Positions 32,248-41,351 of a DNA stretch of 64,000 bases are shown piece by piece (within the stretch, counting starts at the first letter, position 1; every line of letters starts with the position of its first letter). The DNA comes from a virus: the IMG/VR virus record IMGVR_UViG_3300031578_004185, positions 1 to 64,000 of that record. One strand, given 5' to 3'. The notes beneath the pieces were generated by a model that was given only the letters and a program-made list of their open reading frames with translations, had not been told where the DNA came from and made no database searches. The position numbers and the translations under genes are program-made.

Positions 32248-33230
32248 GTTTCCAGAACTCCTTTAGTTCGTCTTTGTTCGGCAACTTTCAGCACGTTCTG
32301 ATAATTATAGTTCCAAGATATATATTTCCAAGCGGAACACTTACTGCATACACCAATCTCGTCATACCTGCCTTCCAATAACAACTTCCGGTATAGGTTG
32401 AACTTCTCTCCTTTCCAAATACTGCTGAGAGATTCATCCATCACATTACCCATATTAGTTTCCCCAGCGACGTCATGACTACACAGCAACACTTTGCCCC
32501 TACTATCAATTTCAACCCTCTCGAACGGATATGGACAAGGCACTCTGTTAGTAATAAATGGTATAGTATCTCCAGATTCGGATGCGTATTTATCATCCCA
32601 AGTAAGATACTTCCTAACTTGGACATTGTCTACGATACCATTCCAGAAGGCCACAATGGAATCCAGTTTACCAGCTATTACTTTCTGGTTAATTATGCTA
32701 GCTATTATCTTGGTGTTGCCTCTTATGGCATCCCTCTTCTTTGCAAGGTATCGCACATTACGGACTAGTTTATCAAATTTCAATCCCACCCTGATCTTGG
32801 CGTAGGTTTCTCCATCGGCTGCGTCGGCACTGATGTCAATGGCGTCAATTCCCACATTCAGCATTCTGTTCACTTTGTCTGGTGTCAGGAGAGATCCATT
32901 AGTAATAAGCCCTACCCTCGCGTTGACGGACTTGGCGTACTTAATCAGCTCAATCACTTGTGGATGAAGCAACGGCTCGCCGCCGCCAGTAAGACGAAGC
33001 AAAGAGCCGAACTCACCACATTCTCTTGCTATCTTCTTAAATATCTCAGGTGGCATGAACGGGGCATCCCCGTAACTCCCCCTGATACTGGCGGACTGTG
33101 TATAGGGGCAGTGTGGGCATCTAGCATTACATACATAGGAAACGTTCACCGCTACCATTAAGGGGAACTCCTCGGCTCCCTCCTTGATTCCGTAGACTAT
33201 CGGCAGGTGACTCATTTCAGTGATTTCCAT
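32244..33230 (-). CDS. Radical SAM enzyme with SPASM-like C-terminus
   Basis: 328 residues from MEITEMSHLPIVY, GGGAGA upstream; the longer frame overlaps the previous gene. CNARCPHC binds the 4Fe-4S/SAM cluster. GGGEPLLHP is the SAM-contact motif. The C-terminal CSHDVAGE and CSKCSAW segments suggest an auxiliary cluster. It may modify a sugar or peptide in this pathway; the substrate is unknown. Confidence 0.85.
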   Translation of the reverse strand: MEITEMSHLPIVYGIKEGAEEFPLMVAVNVSYVCNARCPHCPYTQSASIRGSYGDAPFMPPEIFKKIARECGEFGSLLRLTGGGEPLLHPQVIELIKYAKSVNARVGLITNGSLLTPDKVNRMLNVGIDAIDISADAADGETYAKIRVGLKFDKLVRNVRYLAKKRDAIRGNTKIIASIINQKVIAGKLDSIVAFWNGIVDNVQVRKYLTWDDKYASESGDTIPFITNRVPCPYPFERVEIDSRGKVLLCSHDVAGETNMGNVMDESLSSIWKGEKFNLYRKLLLEGRYDEIGVCSKCSAWKYISWNYNYQNVLKVAEQRRTKGVLET

Positions 33231-33612
33231 TACGATCTCCCTGTTCTGTTTTTTGACTCTGCATTTCCGCCAGTATCTCTTTAACATCAGCGAGTTCCTT
33301 TTCCATTTTCTCAAATATGTCACGGAAAGGACCCCCCGAGTCCCATGACTGCACGTTGTTGGCTCTATAGAAGGAGGGCAACATAAATACCCACTCAAGT
33401 ATGGCCATAATAATTACAATCAAGACTAATACCAAACAAAACACCCAGAATGACAACGGTATCCCCCATGCCGTGAATATGGGGTTTATCGTTGTATAGA
33501 AACTCATTACTCCTACCAATGCAAGAGACAGCCAGCTCGCATAAGGACTTATATTGCCTATAACTATCTTAACTGCTCCCATGAATGTACCTGTCTGACG
33601 TTGCCTAAACAC
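33217..33612 (-). CDS. Membrane protein with C-terminal coiled coil
   Basis: 131 residues, GTG start with GGAGGTG. Two to three hydrophobic helices (WLSLALVGVMSFYTTI and FWVFCLVLVLIVIIMAILEW), then a charged helix EKMEKELADVKEILAEMQ. Possibly a scaffold for the glycan enzymes. Confidence 0.65.
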   Translation of the reverse strand: MFRQRQTGTFMGAVKIVIGNISPYASWLSLALVGVMSFYTTINPIFTAWGIPLSFWVFCLVLVLIVIIMAILEWVFMLPSFYRANNVQSWDSGGPFRDIFEKMEKELADVKEILAEMQSQKTEQGDRNGNH

Positions 33613-34721
33613 TATTCACCTCCCTTTAGATCTTCTAGCAGTTTGCAGTATTGGTCGGTTATTTCATTCCACGAGAACAGCTCCAATACCCGCTTCCTAC
33701 AGGCTTTCGCCATCCGTTGGGCAGCTTCTTTATGCTTCAGTGTCCAAGATATAGACCGTTCTAAGTCATCCACGTTCCCCGGCTCAATCAATAGCCCAGT
33801 AGTTCCCGCCTGTATTATTTCTTCTGTTCCTCCAACACTTGTGGCTATCACGGGAATACCAAACGACGCGGCCTCCATCACTGCTGTTGGTAACCCCTCC
33901 GAGTATGATGGGTTAACAAAAATACGAGCCGAACGGTAAACATCGTCCAGTTGCTTCCCCGACAACTCCCCAAGAAATTGGATACTGTTGCTACCGCCAG
34001 CAATCTCCCGCAACTGCCTCCGATACGGACCATCCCCGACAACCACAAGTGGAAGCCTCCCACCTAGTCGCTTGTGGGCTTCAATCAGATCCTGAACGCC
34101 CTTCGCCCGTACCAATCTGCCGACATAGAGTATTGAATCCGCCGTACCGGCAACGTTGCCGTTACCCACTATTCCATTAGAAATTCTGATTGTTCCCCGT
34201 GCCCCCAAATGCTTGGCGAAATTACAGGCAGCTCCGGATACTCCGACCACTCGCTCGGCTCTTCGCATGATCCAGCTCCCGATACTATGATCGTATGCTT
34301 TGCTGATAAGGTTGATCGCTAGATTTGCCACAACAGCATGACGGGAACCCCTTTCCACGTGAACTAGTGGCAACCCATGCAACGCCGAGAAGACAACTCC
34401 TACAAAGGACAACACAAAGAATCTTGTCTGCGTGATAACTACATCGTAGTCACGTTTCCTCGCTAAGACACTAAGCAACATTTTGGATGGCAATGGTACA
34501 GGGTACTGCCTATCCAGTAGAAGTAGACTCGGAACACGCCTGACCTCCACCCCGTCTATTGCCTCAATTGCTAGTGAGTCACCCAATTGACATGTGATCA
34601 CATCCACTTGATACCCTCGCTCAACCAGCCTCCGGGACAACTCCAGTACGTTCTTTTCGTAACCCCCGACGTGTGGTGGGAAGAAGGACGCCCACACCAA
34701 CAATCTTCTGGTACTACTCAC
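33612..34721 (-). CDS. GT4 family glycosyltransferase
   Basis: 369 residues. PHVGGYEKNVLELSRRL, ILYVGRLVRAKGVQDLIEA and SYSEGLPTAVMEAASFGIPV (E-x7-E donor loop). A standard retaining GT-B enzyme. Confidence 0.92.
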   Translation of the reverse strand: MSSTRRLLVWASFFPPHVGGYEKNVLELSRRLVERGYQVDVITCQLGDSLAIEAIDGVEVRRVPSLLLLDRQYPVPLPSKMLLSVLARKRDYDVVITQTRFFVLSFVGVVFSALHGLPLVHVERGSRHAVVANLAINLISKAYDHSIGSWIMRRAERVVGVSGAACNFAKHLGARGTIRISNGIVGNGNVAGTADSILYVGRLVRAKGVQDLIEAHKRLGGRLPLVVVGDGPYRRQLREIAGGSNSIQFLGELSGKQLDDVYRSARIFVNPSYSEGLPTAVMEAASFGIPVIATSVGGTEEIIQAGTTGLLIEPGNVDDLERSISWTLKHKEAAQRMAKACRKRVLELFSWNEITDQYCKLLEDLKGGE

Positions 34722-34935
34722 TTTTTTTGTTCCATTCTATAATATTCCAGACTCGTTCATGAACATAATACAGTACCACTCCTGCAACCAAATCCGCGAT
34801 GCCTATACCGGTAGACAACCAGAGTTCCCCAGTAAACAGGAAGACTATAGTCATCGTTCCCAGAACCCCAACACATCTATAGGAAACAGCTTTTGTTAGT
34901 GACCTTGACTTGGTTTCTTTCGTTTCAACCCCCAT
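34714..34935 (-). CDS. DUF2061-like membrane protein, second copy
   Basis: 73 residues. SLTKAVSYRCVGVLGTMTIV and the end YYVHERVWNIIEWNKK match the family and the protein at 12332-12553. Overlaps the glycosyltransferase start. Confidence 0.8.
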   Translation of the reverse strand: MGVETKETKSRSLTKAVSYRCVGVLGTMTIVFLFTGELWLSTGIGIADLVAGVVLYYVHERVWNIIEWNKKSE

Positions 34936-34962
34936 TTGTCTTTTATTTGCTCCCGTATTTAG

Positions 34963-35082
34963 TTATTCTACCGGCGGGAAAGCTCCTTTATGTCTAAAGA
35001 CGTACCAAACCAGCCACACCAAAATCAGGTAGTGCTTTACAAAGTCAATTGCCCATTCCCAAACCGACATTAGTCTGCTCAT
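34963..35082 (-). CDS. 39-residue single-pass membrane peptide
   Basis: MSRLMSVWEWAIDFVKHYLI... with hydrophobic YLILVWLVWYVF and a short basic tail. The start lies inside the end of the Wzy-like gene. A second in-frame ATG is at 35070. Confidence 0.5.
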   Translation of the reverse strand: MSRLMSVWEWAIDFVKHYLILVWLVWYVFRHKGAFPPVE

Positions 35083-36244
35083 AACCCGCCCTCCTGAATA
35101 TCAAATCCGATCCAACGGCACTGGTAGCAGATACACCAGCCAGCATCCACCAGAGGGGAGCCAACTGTGACCAAACGAAATGGTCGAATATGCTGAGAGT
35201 TAATATCAGTACCCAAGCATATTTCGTCTTTGTCTTTACCAAACACCACATTGATATCCATAGCCATGCCACTGACGCCAAAATACCCGGAACCCCCAAT
35301 TGTTGAATAATTATTAGCGGGACGTTATGAACGGTGTGTACCGTGAACCCCGTCAAGTTGTACCCTTCCCCAAGCGGCTTTATACTAGTGAGTGCGTCCC
35401 TTATAACTAGCGCCCGATGGGTCAGCGGGGATACGTTAGCCGTTTCACCACTTGGTGCAACATAAACCGCCATGGGATCCTGTTGGACGGTTCTAACAAC
35501 ATATGAATACAACGACTGTCCCCAACCAACAACAAATACCACAACAATCAGTAAAACTGTTGTGGTACCTATAGCCATCAACCTTTTGCTCCAATCTCGT
35601 CTTATCAGCAATGTTAGTCCTAGTACCCCCATCGCAAATAATGCCTCGGGTGCACCACTGAAGAGCAACGCTATTACTGCTAATCCAGCCAGCAACCACT
35701 GCCACTTATGAATGAACAGGGCGACCCCCAAGAGGATATACCCCGTAGCAATATCAAAATTGTGTTCAAATATGAACCCCCCCGTGTGTTGTCCTGGATA
35801 CACTAATCCACGAATAACAATTCCCAGCGAAGCAATTCCGGCACCGATAGCCAATGGAAGGAATACTTCCTTGCCCAGAACCCTCGATGCCAAATAGACG
35901 GCAAATAACGCAATTCCCATCCCCAGTGGAGCGACCTTGTCCTGCCAGCCATTGGCAGTGATCCCCGATAGTCCTATTGCCGCAACTATAATAAGAAGGG
36001 GAACAACTATTCTCTTATCCCCCCATCCTATCTCTTTAACCTTATCCCAGTTGTAGAGAAGAAACAGCCCCGTTCCCATCATTAGGAGCAGGTAGCCGAA
36101 AGCAGGAAGAAAGAAGAGGGTTTCACCCTTACTATTTGTGGCCAGATCAGTTAACCATAAATTGTGAATTGGGGACAAAGCAAACCCGGCACCGATGACA
36201 ACCACCCACCACTTGCTTACCTTGCTACTTTCTTCTCGTACCAT
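35045..36244 (-). CDS. O-antigen polymerase/ligase-like membrane protein (Wzy/WaaL type)
   Basis: 399 residues, about ten hydrophobic helices. FSGAPEALFAMGVLGLTLL and, after a large outside loop, HTVHNVPLIIIQQLGVPG, the His-containing motif typical of Wzy/WaaL. It would polymerise or ligate glycan units outside the membrane. First gene of the glycan part, overlapping the last virion-module gene. Confidence 0.82.
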   Translation of the reverse strand: MVREESSKVSKWWVVVIGAGFALSPIHNLWLTDLATNSKGETLFFLPAFGYLLLMMGTGLFLLYNWDKVKEIGWGDKRIVVPLLIIVAAIGLSGITANGWQDKVAPLGMGIALFAVYLASRVLGKEVFLPLAIGAGIASLGIVIRGLVYPGQHTGGFIFEHNFDIATGYILLGVALFIHKWQWLLAGLAVIALLFSGAPEALFAMGVLGLTLLIRRDWSKRLMAIGTTTVLLIVVVFVVGWGQSLYSYVVRTVQQDPMAVYVAPSGETANVSPLTHRALVIRDALTSIKPLGEGYNLTGFTVHTVHNVPLIIIQQLGVPGILASVAWLWISMWCLVKTKTKYAWVLILTLSIFDHFVWSQLAPLWWMLAGVSATSAVGSDLIFRRAGYEQTNVGLGMGN

Positions 36245-36629
36245 TTGCTACTACCCTCGCTAGACTCTCGCTGAAGCCCGGTATCGCCTTAGCCAGTTGC
36301 GCCACCGCCACGGGTCCGTCCCTGACGATGACCTCCGCCCTGTTTGCGCGGTAGTCGTACCTGAACAGGACATCTATGCAGGGAGTCTCCCCCCAGAGCC
36401 AGTCTATAGCAACGCTGGCAGACATGTCCCAGCTCACCTCCACCTCGGGGTACACCTCATAGTATTTTACAAACTTCTTGCTAGGGAACTGTTCACCCTG
36501 AACGGGGTGCTTCGCCCGCACTGTCCCCACTCCCTCGGTGTACTTTTTAGTAGCCCGAATACAGTCCTCTACGTCCCTAACCAGCACAATTGCTCCGCTG
36601 AATAAACTTTGCTTGTCTTTTTTGCTCAT
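36225..36629 (-). CDS. 134-residue soluble protein, unknown
   Basis: MSKKDKQSLFSGAIVLVRDV start. Mixed alpha/beta with RANRAEVIVRDGPVAVAQL. No family recognised. Links the virion and glycan genes with a 20-base overlap into the Wzy-like gene. Confidence 0.6.
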   Translation of the reverse strand: MSKKDKQSLFSGAIVLVRDVEDCIRATKKYTEGVGTVRAKHPVQGEQFPSKKFVKYYEVYPEVEVSWDMSASVAIDWLWGETPCIDVLFRYDYRANRAEVIVRDGPVAVAQLAKAIPGFSESLARVVANGTRRK

Positions 36630-37055
36630 TTAGACCTCCGTAATCCCATGTATCTTCATCCGCTCCTTTGCTAGCCCGTCGAACCAAGACATCTCCAAAC
36701 CGATTCTCTCGCACATCGCCACGAAACTCGGTGTGTTACGTGCTTCCTTGGTCAGTGTCTCTACGGTTACAGGTTTCCCCTTCTCTTGGAAGTCACGAAT
36801 CGCCTTGTCCATTTCCCTCGGAGCCTTCTTCATAATCGCTTGACGTAGCTTGCTCGGTCGTTGCCCGACCACAGTGCTACTTAGAGTCTCAATCTGCTGC
36901 TCCGTGGACGCTTGTTCCAGTGTTCTCACTACATCGCGACGGCTAGCAAGGGCAACCGCTTTTCTCGCGACAGGGTTACCCAAGGCTTGTGAAGCGATAG
37001 ACTTCTCCTCGCCCCTCTGGATGCGCTCTATCCGTTCTCTATCCCTTCTTCCCAC
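36630..37055 (-). CDS. 141-residue basic helical protein, unknown
   Basis: MGRRDRERIERIQRGEEKS start; highly charged, helical and Arg/Lys-rich. May bind DNA or act as an internal virion protein. Overlaps the upstream membrane protein gene. Confidence 0.6.
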   Translation of the reverse strand: MGRRDRERIERIQRGEEKSIASQALGNPVARKAVALASRRDVVRTLEQASTEQQIETLSSTVVGQRPSKLRQAIMKKAPREMDKAIRDFQEKGKPVTVETLTKEARNTPSFVAMCERIGLEMSWFDGLAKERMKIHGITEV

Positions 37056-37293
37056 TCTTACCTCCTACTAGCGCTGAATATATTGCTAAGGGCCAGAATA
37101 GCCACATAGCGCCAATAATCAAGACTGTTGCCTCTTTTGTACTGACAAACGACCCCGACGTTATCAGCTTGTCCCTCGTGTCCTGAGATGCAGAGAACAA
37201 GCGAGTGCGAATACGCTTGGTCGCCAAGTCTAGTATACCGAGAACTATAACCCCCAAGCAGAGGTATATACCAATACCAGCTAGAATGTTCAA
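37039..37293 (-). CDS. Two-pass membrane protein, 84 residues
   Basis: Helices ILAGIGIYLCLGVIVLGI and ATVLIIGAMWLFWPLAIYSA flank a basic loop; the tail is GGKSGKKG. Candidate virion-membrane protein. Confidence 0.65.
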   Translation of the reverse strand: MNILAGIGIYLCLGVIVLGILDLATKRIRTRLFSASQDTRDKLITSGSFVSTKEATVLIIGAMWLFWPLAIYSALVGGKSGKKG

Positions 37294-37709
37294 AAGCCAA
37301 ACTCCCCCCTCCGTTTCTTCCGCCTTACTACCCGTTTACCGGGCTTGGGCTTTGCCCGCAGGTTCTCGTCCAAGTCGGGCATACCATCGTCCGCATAAAA
37401 GCTCTCGTCCTTCTTCTCCGTCTCCTCGCCTATTCGCTCGCCACCTCCCTTCTCCATGCTCTGCTCCCCAATAGCATCCCGTTTCTCGCGCAAACCGTAT
37501 GCAGCAAACATACAGAACACGGTCATACCAAGCAGGCAGGCAAAGCCGAATATGTAGTACAAGTCCCAAGTGACTACGGACTGCTGGAAGCAGTACCCGC
37601 CGAGTAGCGCCCAGAATATAGCTGAGGGGAAACCGAGCATAGCGTTTCGGGATTGGAACATCGCGTAGGTCAGTATCACCGCTATTGCTGTTAACATTCC
37701 GAACAACAT
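37290..37709 (-). CDS. Three-pass membrane protein with basic tail
   Basis: 139 residues: three hydrophobic helices in the first 75 residues, then an acidic linker and a C-terminal KPGKRVVRRKKRRGEFGF. The basic tail could touch DNA on the inner face of a virion membrane. Confidence 0.65.
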   Translation of the reverse strand: MLFGMLTAIAVILTYAMFQSRNAMLGFPSAIFWALLGGYCFQQSVVTWDLYYIFGFACLLGMTVFCMFAAYGLREKRDAIGEQSMEKGGGERIGEETEKKDESFYADDGMPDLDENLRAKPKPGKRVVRRKKRRGEFGF

Positions 37710-37723
37710 AATATCACCCCCTC

Positions 37724-39283
37724 CTAGTCGTGCTCTGGCATACCAAGTTTGTCACATAAGAATTCAAGACCTATATGCTGCACTACTACTTCCCCTGCTA
37801 TCTCATCAGAGGATGCAATCCTGTCTATAATAATCCCCATATTGTCAACAATTTCTACTCCTGTCATATCCAGAGGAAAGTGTATGCTGTAGGTTTGGAA
37901 CTGAGCAGCTACGCCGGTTAGGGTCTCTATGATAACAGTATCACCAGTAGCAGGTACAATGTCTGTCCCTACTGTAATGCTCTCATATTCTAGCTCAATC
38001 CTGAAAGCATCGGTAGCTGCGCCTTGGGCATCGGTTATCCAGCAATGTAAGTGTACCCAAGTGGTTTCGCCTTCGTATACCCAGATGCCATCGCCGTCTT
38101 CACAGCTACAGTAGAGTCTTCCATCGTATTCTTTTAGGAACATTGGAACATCAGCACTAACCTTGCTGTAGTCCGAGTTCTTGTTCCAGAAGTCTCCTAT
38201 GTTTGACCAAACGCTTGATTGACAGGCACTAAATAGTTTCCCGTCATATTCCTCAAGCCCTATTGGCTGATTGTCCTGAGTGGTTTGAATATTGGTGCTT
38301 ACTGCCCAAGCTCCTCCAGATTTTGCCCAGGTTATATCATCTCCCTCACAATTTAAATATAAATCTCCATCGTGTTCGTGAAACTCAGCAGGGTCGCTGC
38401 CAACATCATCATCTTTTGCCCAAGTTCCAGCACTTCTTATCCACACATCGTCATCAGTACCAAGACATCCAACATAAAGGTCTCCCTCGTATTCAGCCAA
38501 GAATCTCGGCATAGCACCAACAGCACCGGCAACACCGCCTGCACCAAGAGCAGGGTCTACAGACCATACCCCACCACTAAGTCTCCAGATTTCGTCATCA
38601 TCTTCGCAGGTAACATATAAGTCTCCTCCGAACACTGCCATTCCTTCAGGATGACCACCTACATCACCGCTTTTCGCCCAAGTAGAACCGTCAAACATCC
38701 AGACAGTATCATCAAGGCGACAGGTAACATATAAATTGCCATCGTATGTGCAAGAATAGCGTGGGTTTCTATCTACAGCACCGCTTATACTAAAGGTTGT
38801 GCCGTCATAGACCCATACATTGTCATCGCCATTGCAAGGAATATAAAGTTTGTCCTCATAAACAGCCATCCCTCTGGGCTTGTCGCCAACGTCCTGCAAG
38901 TATGTCCAAGCTGGCTCTGACCACCTGTTAGGAATGCACATATCAATTGTTAGTATCTCATCAGCACCAGCAACAGGCAAGCTAAATCCACCAAAGACTC
39001 CTCTAGTTACCCAAGTGGGCGCTCCCTGTGCCCTGATTGTCTCAAAATCTAGGTCGGGTCTTAACTCTATCCACGCTTTGCCATCTCCACTGAGGACAAT
39101 CTGGCCACCAAACTCAGACGTTCCGGTTGTGGTTAGCCCGTCGGTGTTGGCTATCCCGGTAGTATATAACCTATCCGGCAAAGGGTCATCAGCAGTGCAA
39201 CTTAGCGGTATTACCAGCGCGATGAGAAGGAGTATGCCAAGCACGGCACCTCCGATTCTCCTAGCTTGGACGCGCCCACTCAT
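37724..39283 (-). CDS. Secreted seven-repeat beta-propeller protein, candidate receptor-binding protein
   Basis: 519 residues from MSGRVQARRIGG; the longer frame enters the previous gene. Signal or anchor sequence at residues 12-28. Then seven repeats of about 40-45 residues with (D/E)G(D/N/K)LY..C..DD.VW, for example DGNLYVTCRLDDTVW and GGDLYVTCEDDDEIW: a seven-bladed propeller. One Cys in nearly every repeat could form disulfides or bind metal. A beta-rich C-terminal domain follows. Its place among virion genes suggests a spike. Confidence 0.75.
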   Translation of the reverse strand: MSGRVQARRIGGAVLGILLLIALVIPLSCTADDPLPDRLYTTGIANTDGLTTTGTSEFGGQIVLSGDGKAWIELRPDLDFETIRAQGAPTWVTRGVFGGFSLPVAGADEILTIDMCIPNRWSEPAWTYLQDVGDKPRGMAVYEDKLYIPCNGDDNVWVYDGTTFSISGAVDRNPRYSCTYDGNLYVTCRLDDTVWMFDGSTWAKSGDVGGHPEGMAVFGGDLYVTCEDDDEIWRLSGGVWSVDPALGAGGVAGAVGAMPRFLAEYEGDLYVGCLGTDDDVWIRSAGTWAKDDDVGSDPAEFHEHDGDLYLNCEGDDITWAKSGGAWAVSTNIQTTQDNQPIGLEEYDGKLFSACQSSVWSNIGDFWNKNSDYSKVSADVPMFLKEYDGRLYCSCEDGDGIWVYEGETTWVHLHCWITDAQGAATDAFRIELEYESITVGTDIVPATGDTVIIETLTGVAAQFQTYSIHFPLDMTGVEIVDNMGIIIDRIASSDEIAGEVVVQHIGLEFLCDKLGMPEHD

Positions 39284-39284
39284 T

Positions 39285-39566
39285 CTACTCACTCTCGACC
39301 CCTGTATTGGCCGACACGTACTGGATGTACTGCCCAACAGCCAATGGTCGGATAAACCTCTCTACCTGCCCTCTCGACAACCCACTCGTTTCGGAGATCT
39401 CGTCGATATCGCTCGTTCCTCTAGTCTCCAAAGCCATCAGTATCCTACTCTTGGGATCGCCGGAGAACTCCTGTAGTTTCTCTCGCCCTTCCTGCGTCAA
39501 CCTGAAGGTAGCATTCCTCGGTATCCCCGGTCCCTTGTGTCCAAATCGTCCGAAGAAGAAACTCAT
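39285..39566 (-). CDS. Winged-helix-like DNA-binding protein
   Basis: 93 residues. ATFRLTQEGREKLQEF, then ILMALETRGTSDIDEISETS and GLSRGQVERFIRPLAVGQYI: helix-helix-recognition helix-wing layout. A regulator or DNA-organising protein in the virion operon. A C-terminal region of the ATPase at 39741-40847 has a similar look. Confidence 0.6.
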   Translation of the reverse strand: MSFFFGRFGHKGPGIPRNATFRLTQEGREKLQEFSGDPKSRILMALETRGTSDIDEISETSGLSRGQVERFIRPLAVGQYIQYVSANTGVESE

Positions 39567-39567
39567 T

Positions 39568-39741
39568 TTATCTTCTTATCCTCCTTCGTGCTTTATTCAA
39601 GTGCCTTTGCGTTTTGGTAGTCTTTATTTTAGGCAACTCCCTAGTTTTTATCACCTTACCACCCCGGACAGTTTGTCTCACCCGCTTCCCCGATGAGTAG
39701 GTTCTTACTCTATGGGTTACTCCACCAAACATAATAGACAT
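39568..39741 (-). CDS. 57-residue very basic protein
   Basis: MSIMFGGVTHRVRTYSSGKR... ending HLNKARRRIRR. Start overlaps the ATPase stop (TAATG). Probably DNA binding or packaged with the genome. Confidence 0.65.
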   Translation of the reverse strand: MSIMFGGVTHRVRTYSSGKRVRQTVRGGKVIKTRELPKIKTTKTQRHLNKARRRIRR

Positions 39742-40847
39742 TAGCTGTCATCCGCCCTAACTCGCGTAGAAAGTTGTGGGGCCGACTTCGAGTTGTAAAT
39801 TTTGAAATAACACGGGTAGTCTACAACCATCTTCGGTCTCTTCCCAGCTAACTTCAATCCTAGCCCTTTCAGGGTACCCAACACCTCGTCCTCGGTCATA
39901 TCCCCATCAGTAGCCAGCAGGTCTACCATCTCTTCGTAGTTGTCAACACCTGCCCTCAGTACCTCTAGGACAATCCGTTCTTCGTCCGTTTCCGGCTGGT
40001 ACCGCTTGCCATACTCGGTGATTCGTATCTTCCCATCTCCCAGATGGCTTCTCGGTCGCCCGGCGTCTACCGGTATCGGGAATGGCCGTCCTATCGGTAG
40101 TATCAAGTCCTTTCGCTTGTCGTATGCCACTCTCTGCACATAGTAAACGAATCCTGTGATATTGGCGGCGGACTTGGTACAGGTTACCATCCAGTTGATG
40201 TAGGGCTTCGCGGTAAACCTGTCCAAGTCATCCGTAGTCTGTATCGTTCCCAAGACGAAGCTATCCAGATGCCTGTACACCTTATGGATAGCCCCCATCG
40301 TCTTGTTCATGGGACTGTGAGGTTCTCGTTTGTAGCAGTACTTCCAGAACTCGGTGAGGTACAGCACGGAGTTTTTGAGCATAATCTCCCCCGCACCCTT
40401 TACCCACTCGTCGGCAGCCTTCTCCAAGACTGCGTTGACATCGGCTACTTTCGCTACTCCCTTCGTTGCCTGCCTCATCTTGGCGAAGTCGTCGTGGAGG
40501 ACATGTTCATTGAACAACCCGCCATAAGGTCCGTAGAGGTCTCTAGGCGGTTCATCACGCAGTATGCGCTTCCATGGGAAGTATCGCTTGATAGTGTGGC
40601 TCAGGTAGTTACCGAACAAGTCCTTACCTGTGCCAGGGACACCATACACGACACACAAGCCCCACAGACCAGTCACTTCCCTTGGCACAGTGAACAGGCG
40701 GTATAGCAAAGTAGCTCGCCGCCTGTCTAACATAGACAGATCGGAGCCGAACTTGATTCCCGACTCGTCGTCGTACCCTACAGATTCGTCGTAGAGTTCA
40801 AAGGTATTTCTATCCGGCTTATTCCTTCCCCCAAGCGTCGACACCAC
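39741..40847 (-). CDS. P-loop ATPase, Zot/HerA-FtsK-like, candidate packaging motor
   Basis: 368 residues, GTG start. Walker A is VVYGVPGTGKDLF. Walker B is NSVLYLTEFWKY with catalytic Glu. A conserved polar strand, FVLGTIQTTDDLDRF, comes after RHLDS, like the Q-containing strand of Zot and HerA-type motors. The C-terminal 100 residues look winged-helix-like (EERIVLEVLRAGVDNYEEM). Such ATPases package or extrude DNA in tailless membrane-containing and filamentous viruses. A morphogenesis role is inferred. Confidence 0.75.
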   Translation of the reverse strand: MVSTLGGRNKPDRNTFELYDESVGYDDESGIKFGSDLSMLDRRRATLLYRLFTVPREVTGLWGLCVVYGVPGTGKDLFGNYLSHTIKRYFPWKRILRDEPPRDLYGPYGGLFNEHVLHDDFAKMRQATKGVAKVADVNAVLEKAADEWVKGAGEIMLKNSVLYLTEFWKYCYKREPHSPMNKTMGAIHKVYRHLDSFVLGTIQTTDDLDRFTAKPYINWMVTCTKSAANITGFVYYVQRVAYDKRKDLILPIGRPFPIPVDAGRPRSHLGDGKIRITEYGKRYQPETDEERIVLEVLRAGVDNYEEMVDLLATDGDMTEDEVLGTLKGLGLKLAGKRPKMVVDYPCYFKIYNSKSAPQLSTRVRADDS

Positions 40848-41319
40848 CAGCTTCCTCTCCTTCTTCGCTCCTAGACTCCATCTCCGCTAGAGCGATATCC
40901 GTAATCTTGGTCAAGTTTATCCCGCCGATAGACTTCTGCCACAAGGCTGTCCTGTGGAGCAGTTCGTCCAGCCAGTTCGATGTTGTGGGTCTCGCCTTCT
41001 TGAAGACCCGCTTGTACTCATCCCTGTCCTGTCTGTAAACAGCAATACTTATTACGTCCTCCCAGATGACGTTTATAACATCAATGAGGGGAAACAGTCT
41101 CCCTTGGAACTTATCGATAACCGTAACCGAAGGAAGCATCTCACGGGACGGCGCGAACGCTAAGTCCAGAGCTTTATCTACAGCGGCTGACGAAACGCGC
41201 ACCTCCTCGGGTTTATCACCCGGTTCGGCGACCTCCTCCTTCTTTCGCCTCAACCTAGCTGGATCTATCTTCGGTTTAGTATCCTCTGATGTGGTGGCAG
41301 TAGCATCCTTCTTTGCCAT
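40819..41319 (-). CDS. 166-residue soluble protein, unknown
   Basis: MAKKDATATTSEDTKPKIDP start. Charged N-terminal tail, then a helical domain with IDKFQGRLFPLIDVINVIWE. Overlaps the ATPase gene by 29 bases, so a partner of the motor is likely. Confidence 0.6.
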   Translation of the reverse strand: MAKKDATATTSEDTKPKIDPARLRRKKEEVAEPGDKPEEVRVSSAAVDKALDLAFAPSREMLPSVTVIDKFQGRLFPLIDVINVIWEDVISIAVYRQDRDEYKRVFKKARPTTSNWLDELLHRTALWQKSIGGINLTKITDIALAEMESRSEEGEEAGGVDAWGKE

Positions 41320-41351
41320 CGGTGGTTGACCCCCTTACCATCATTCTGCTC

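Noticed and set aside
37724-39337. Lipoprotein signal (PLSC) in the propeller protein
   Set aside because: Proline at -3 does not fit the usual lipobox, so a plain signal peptide or anchor is the safer call.
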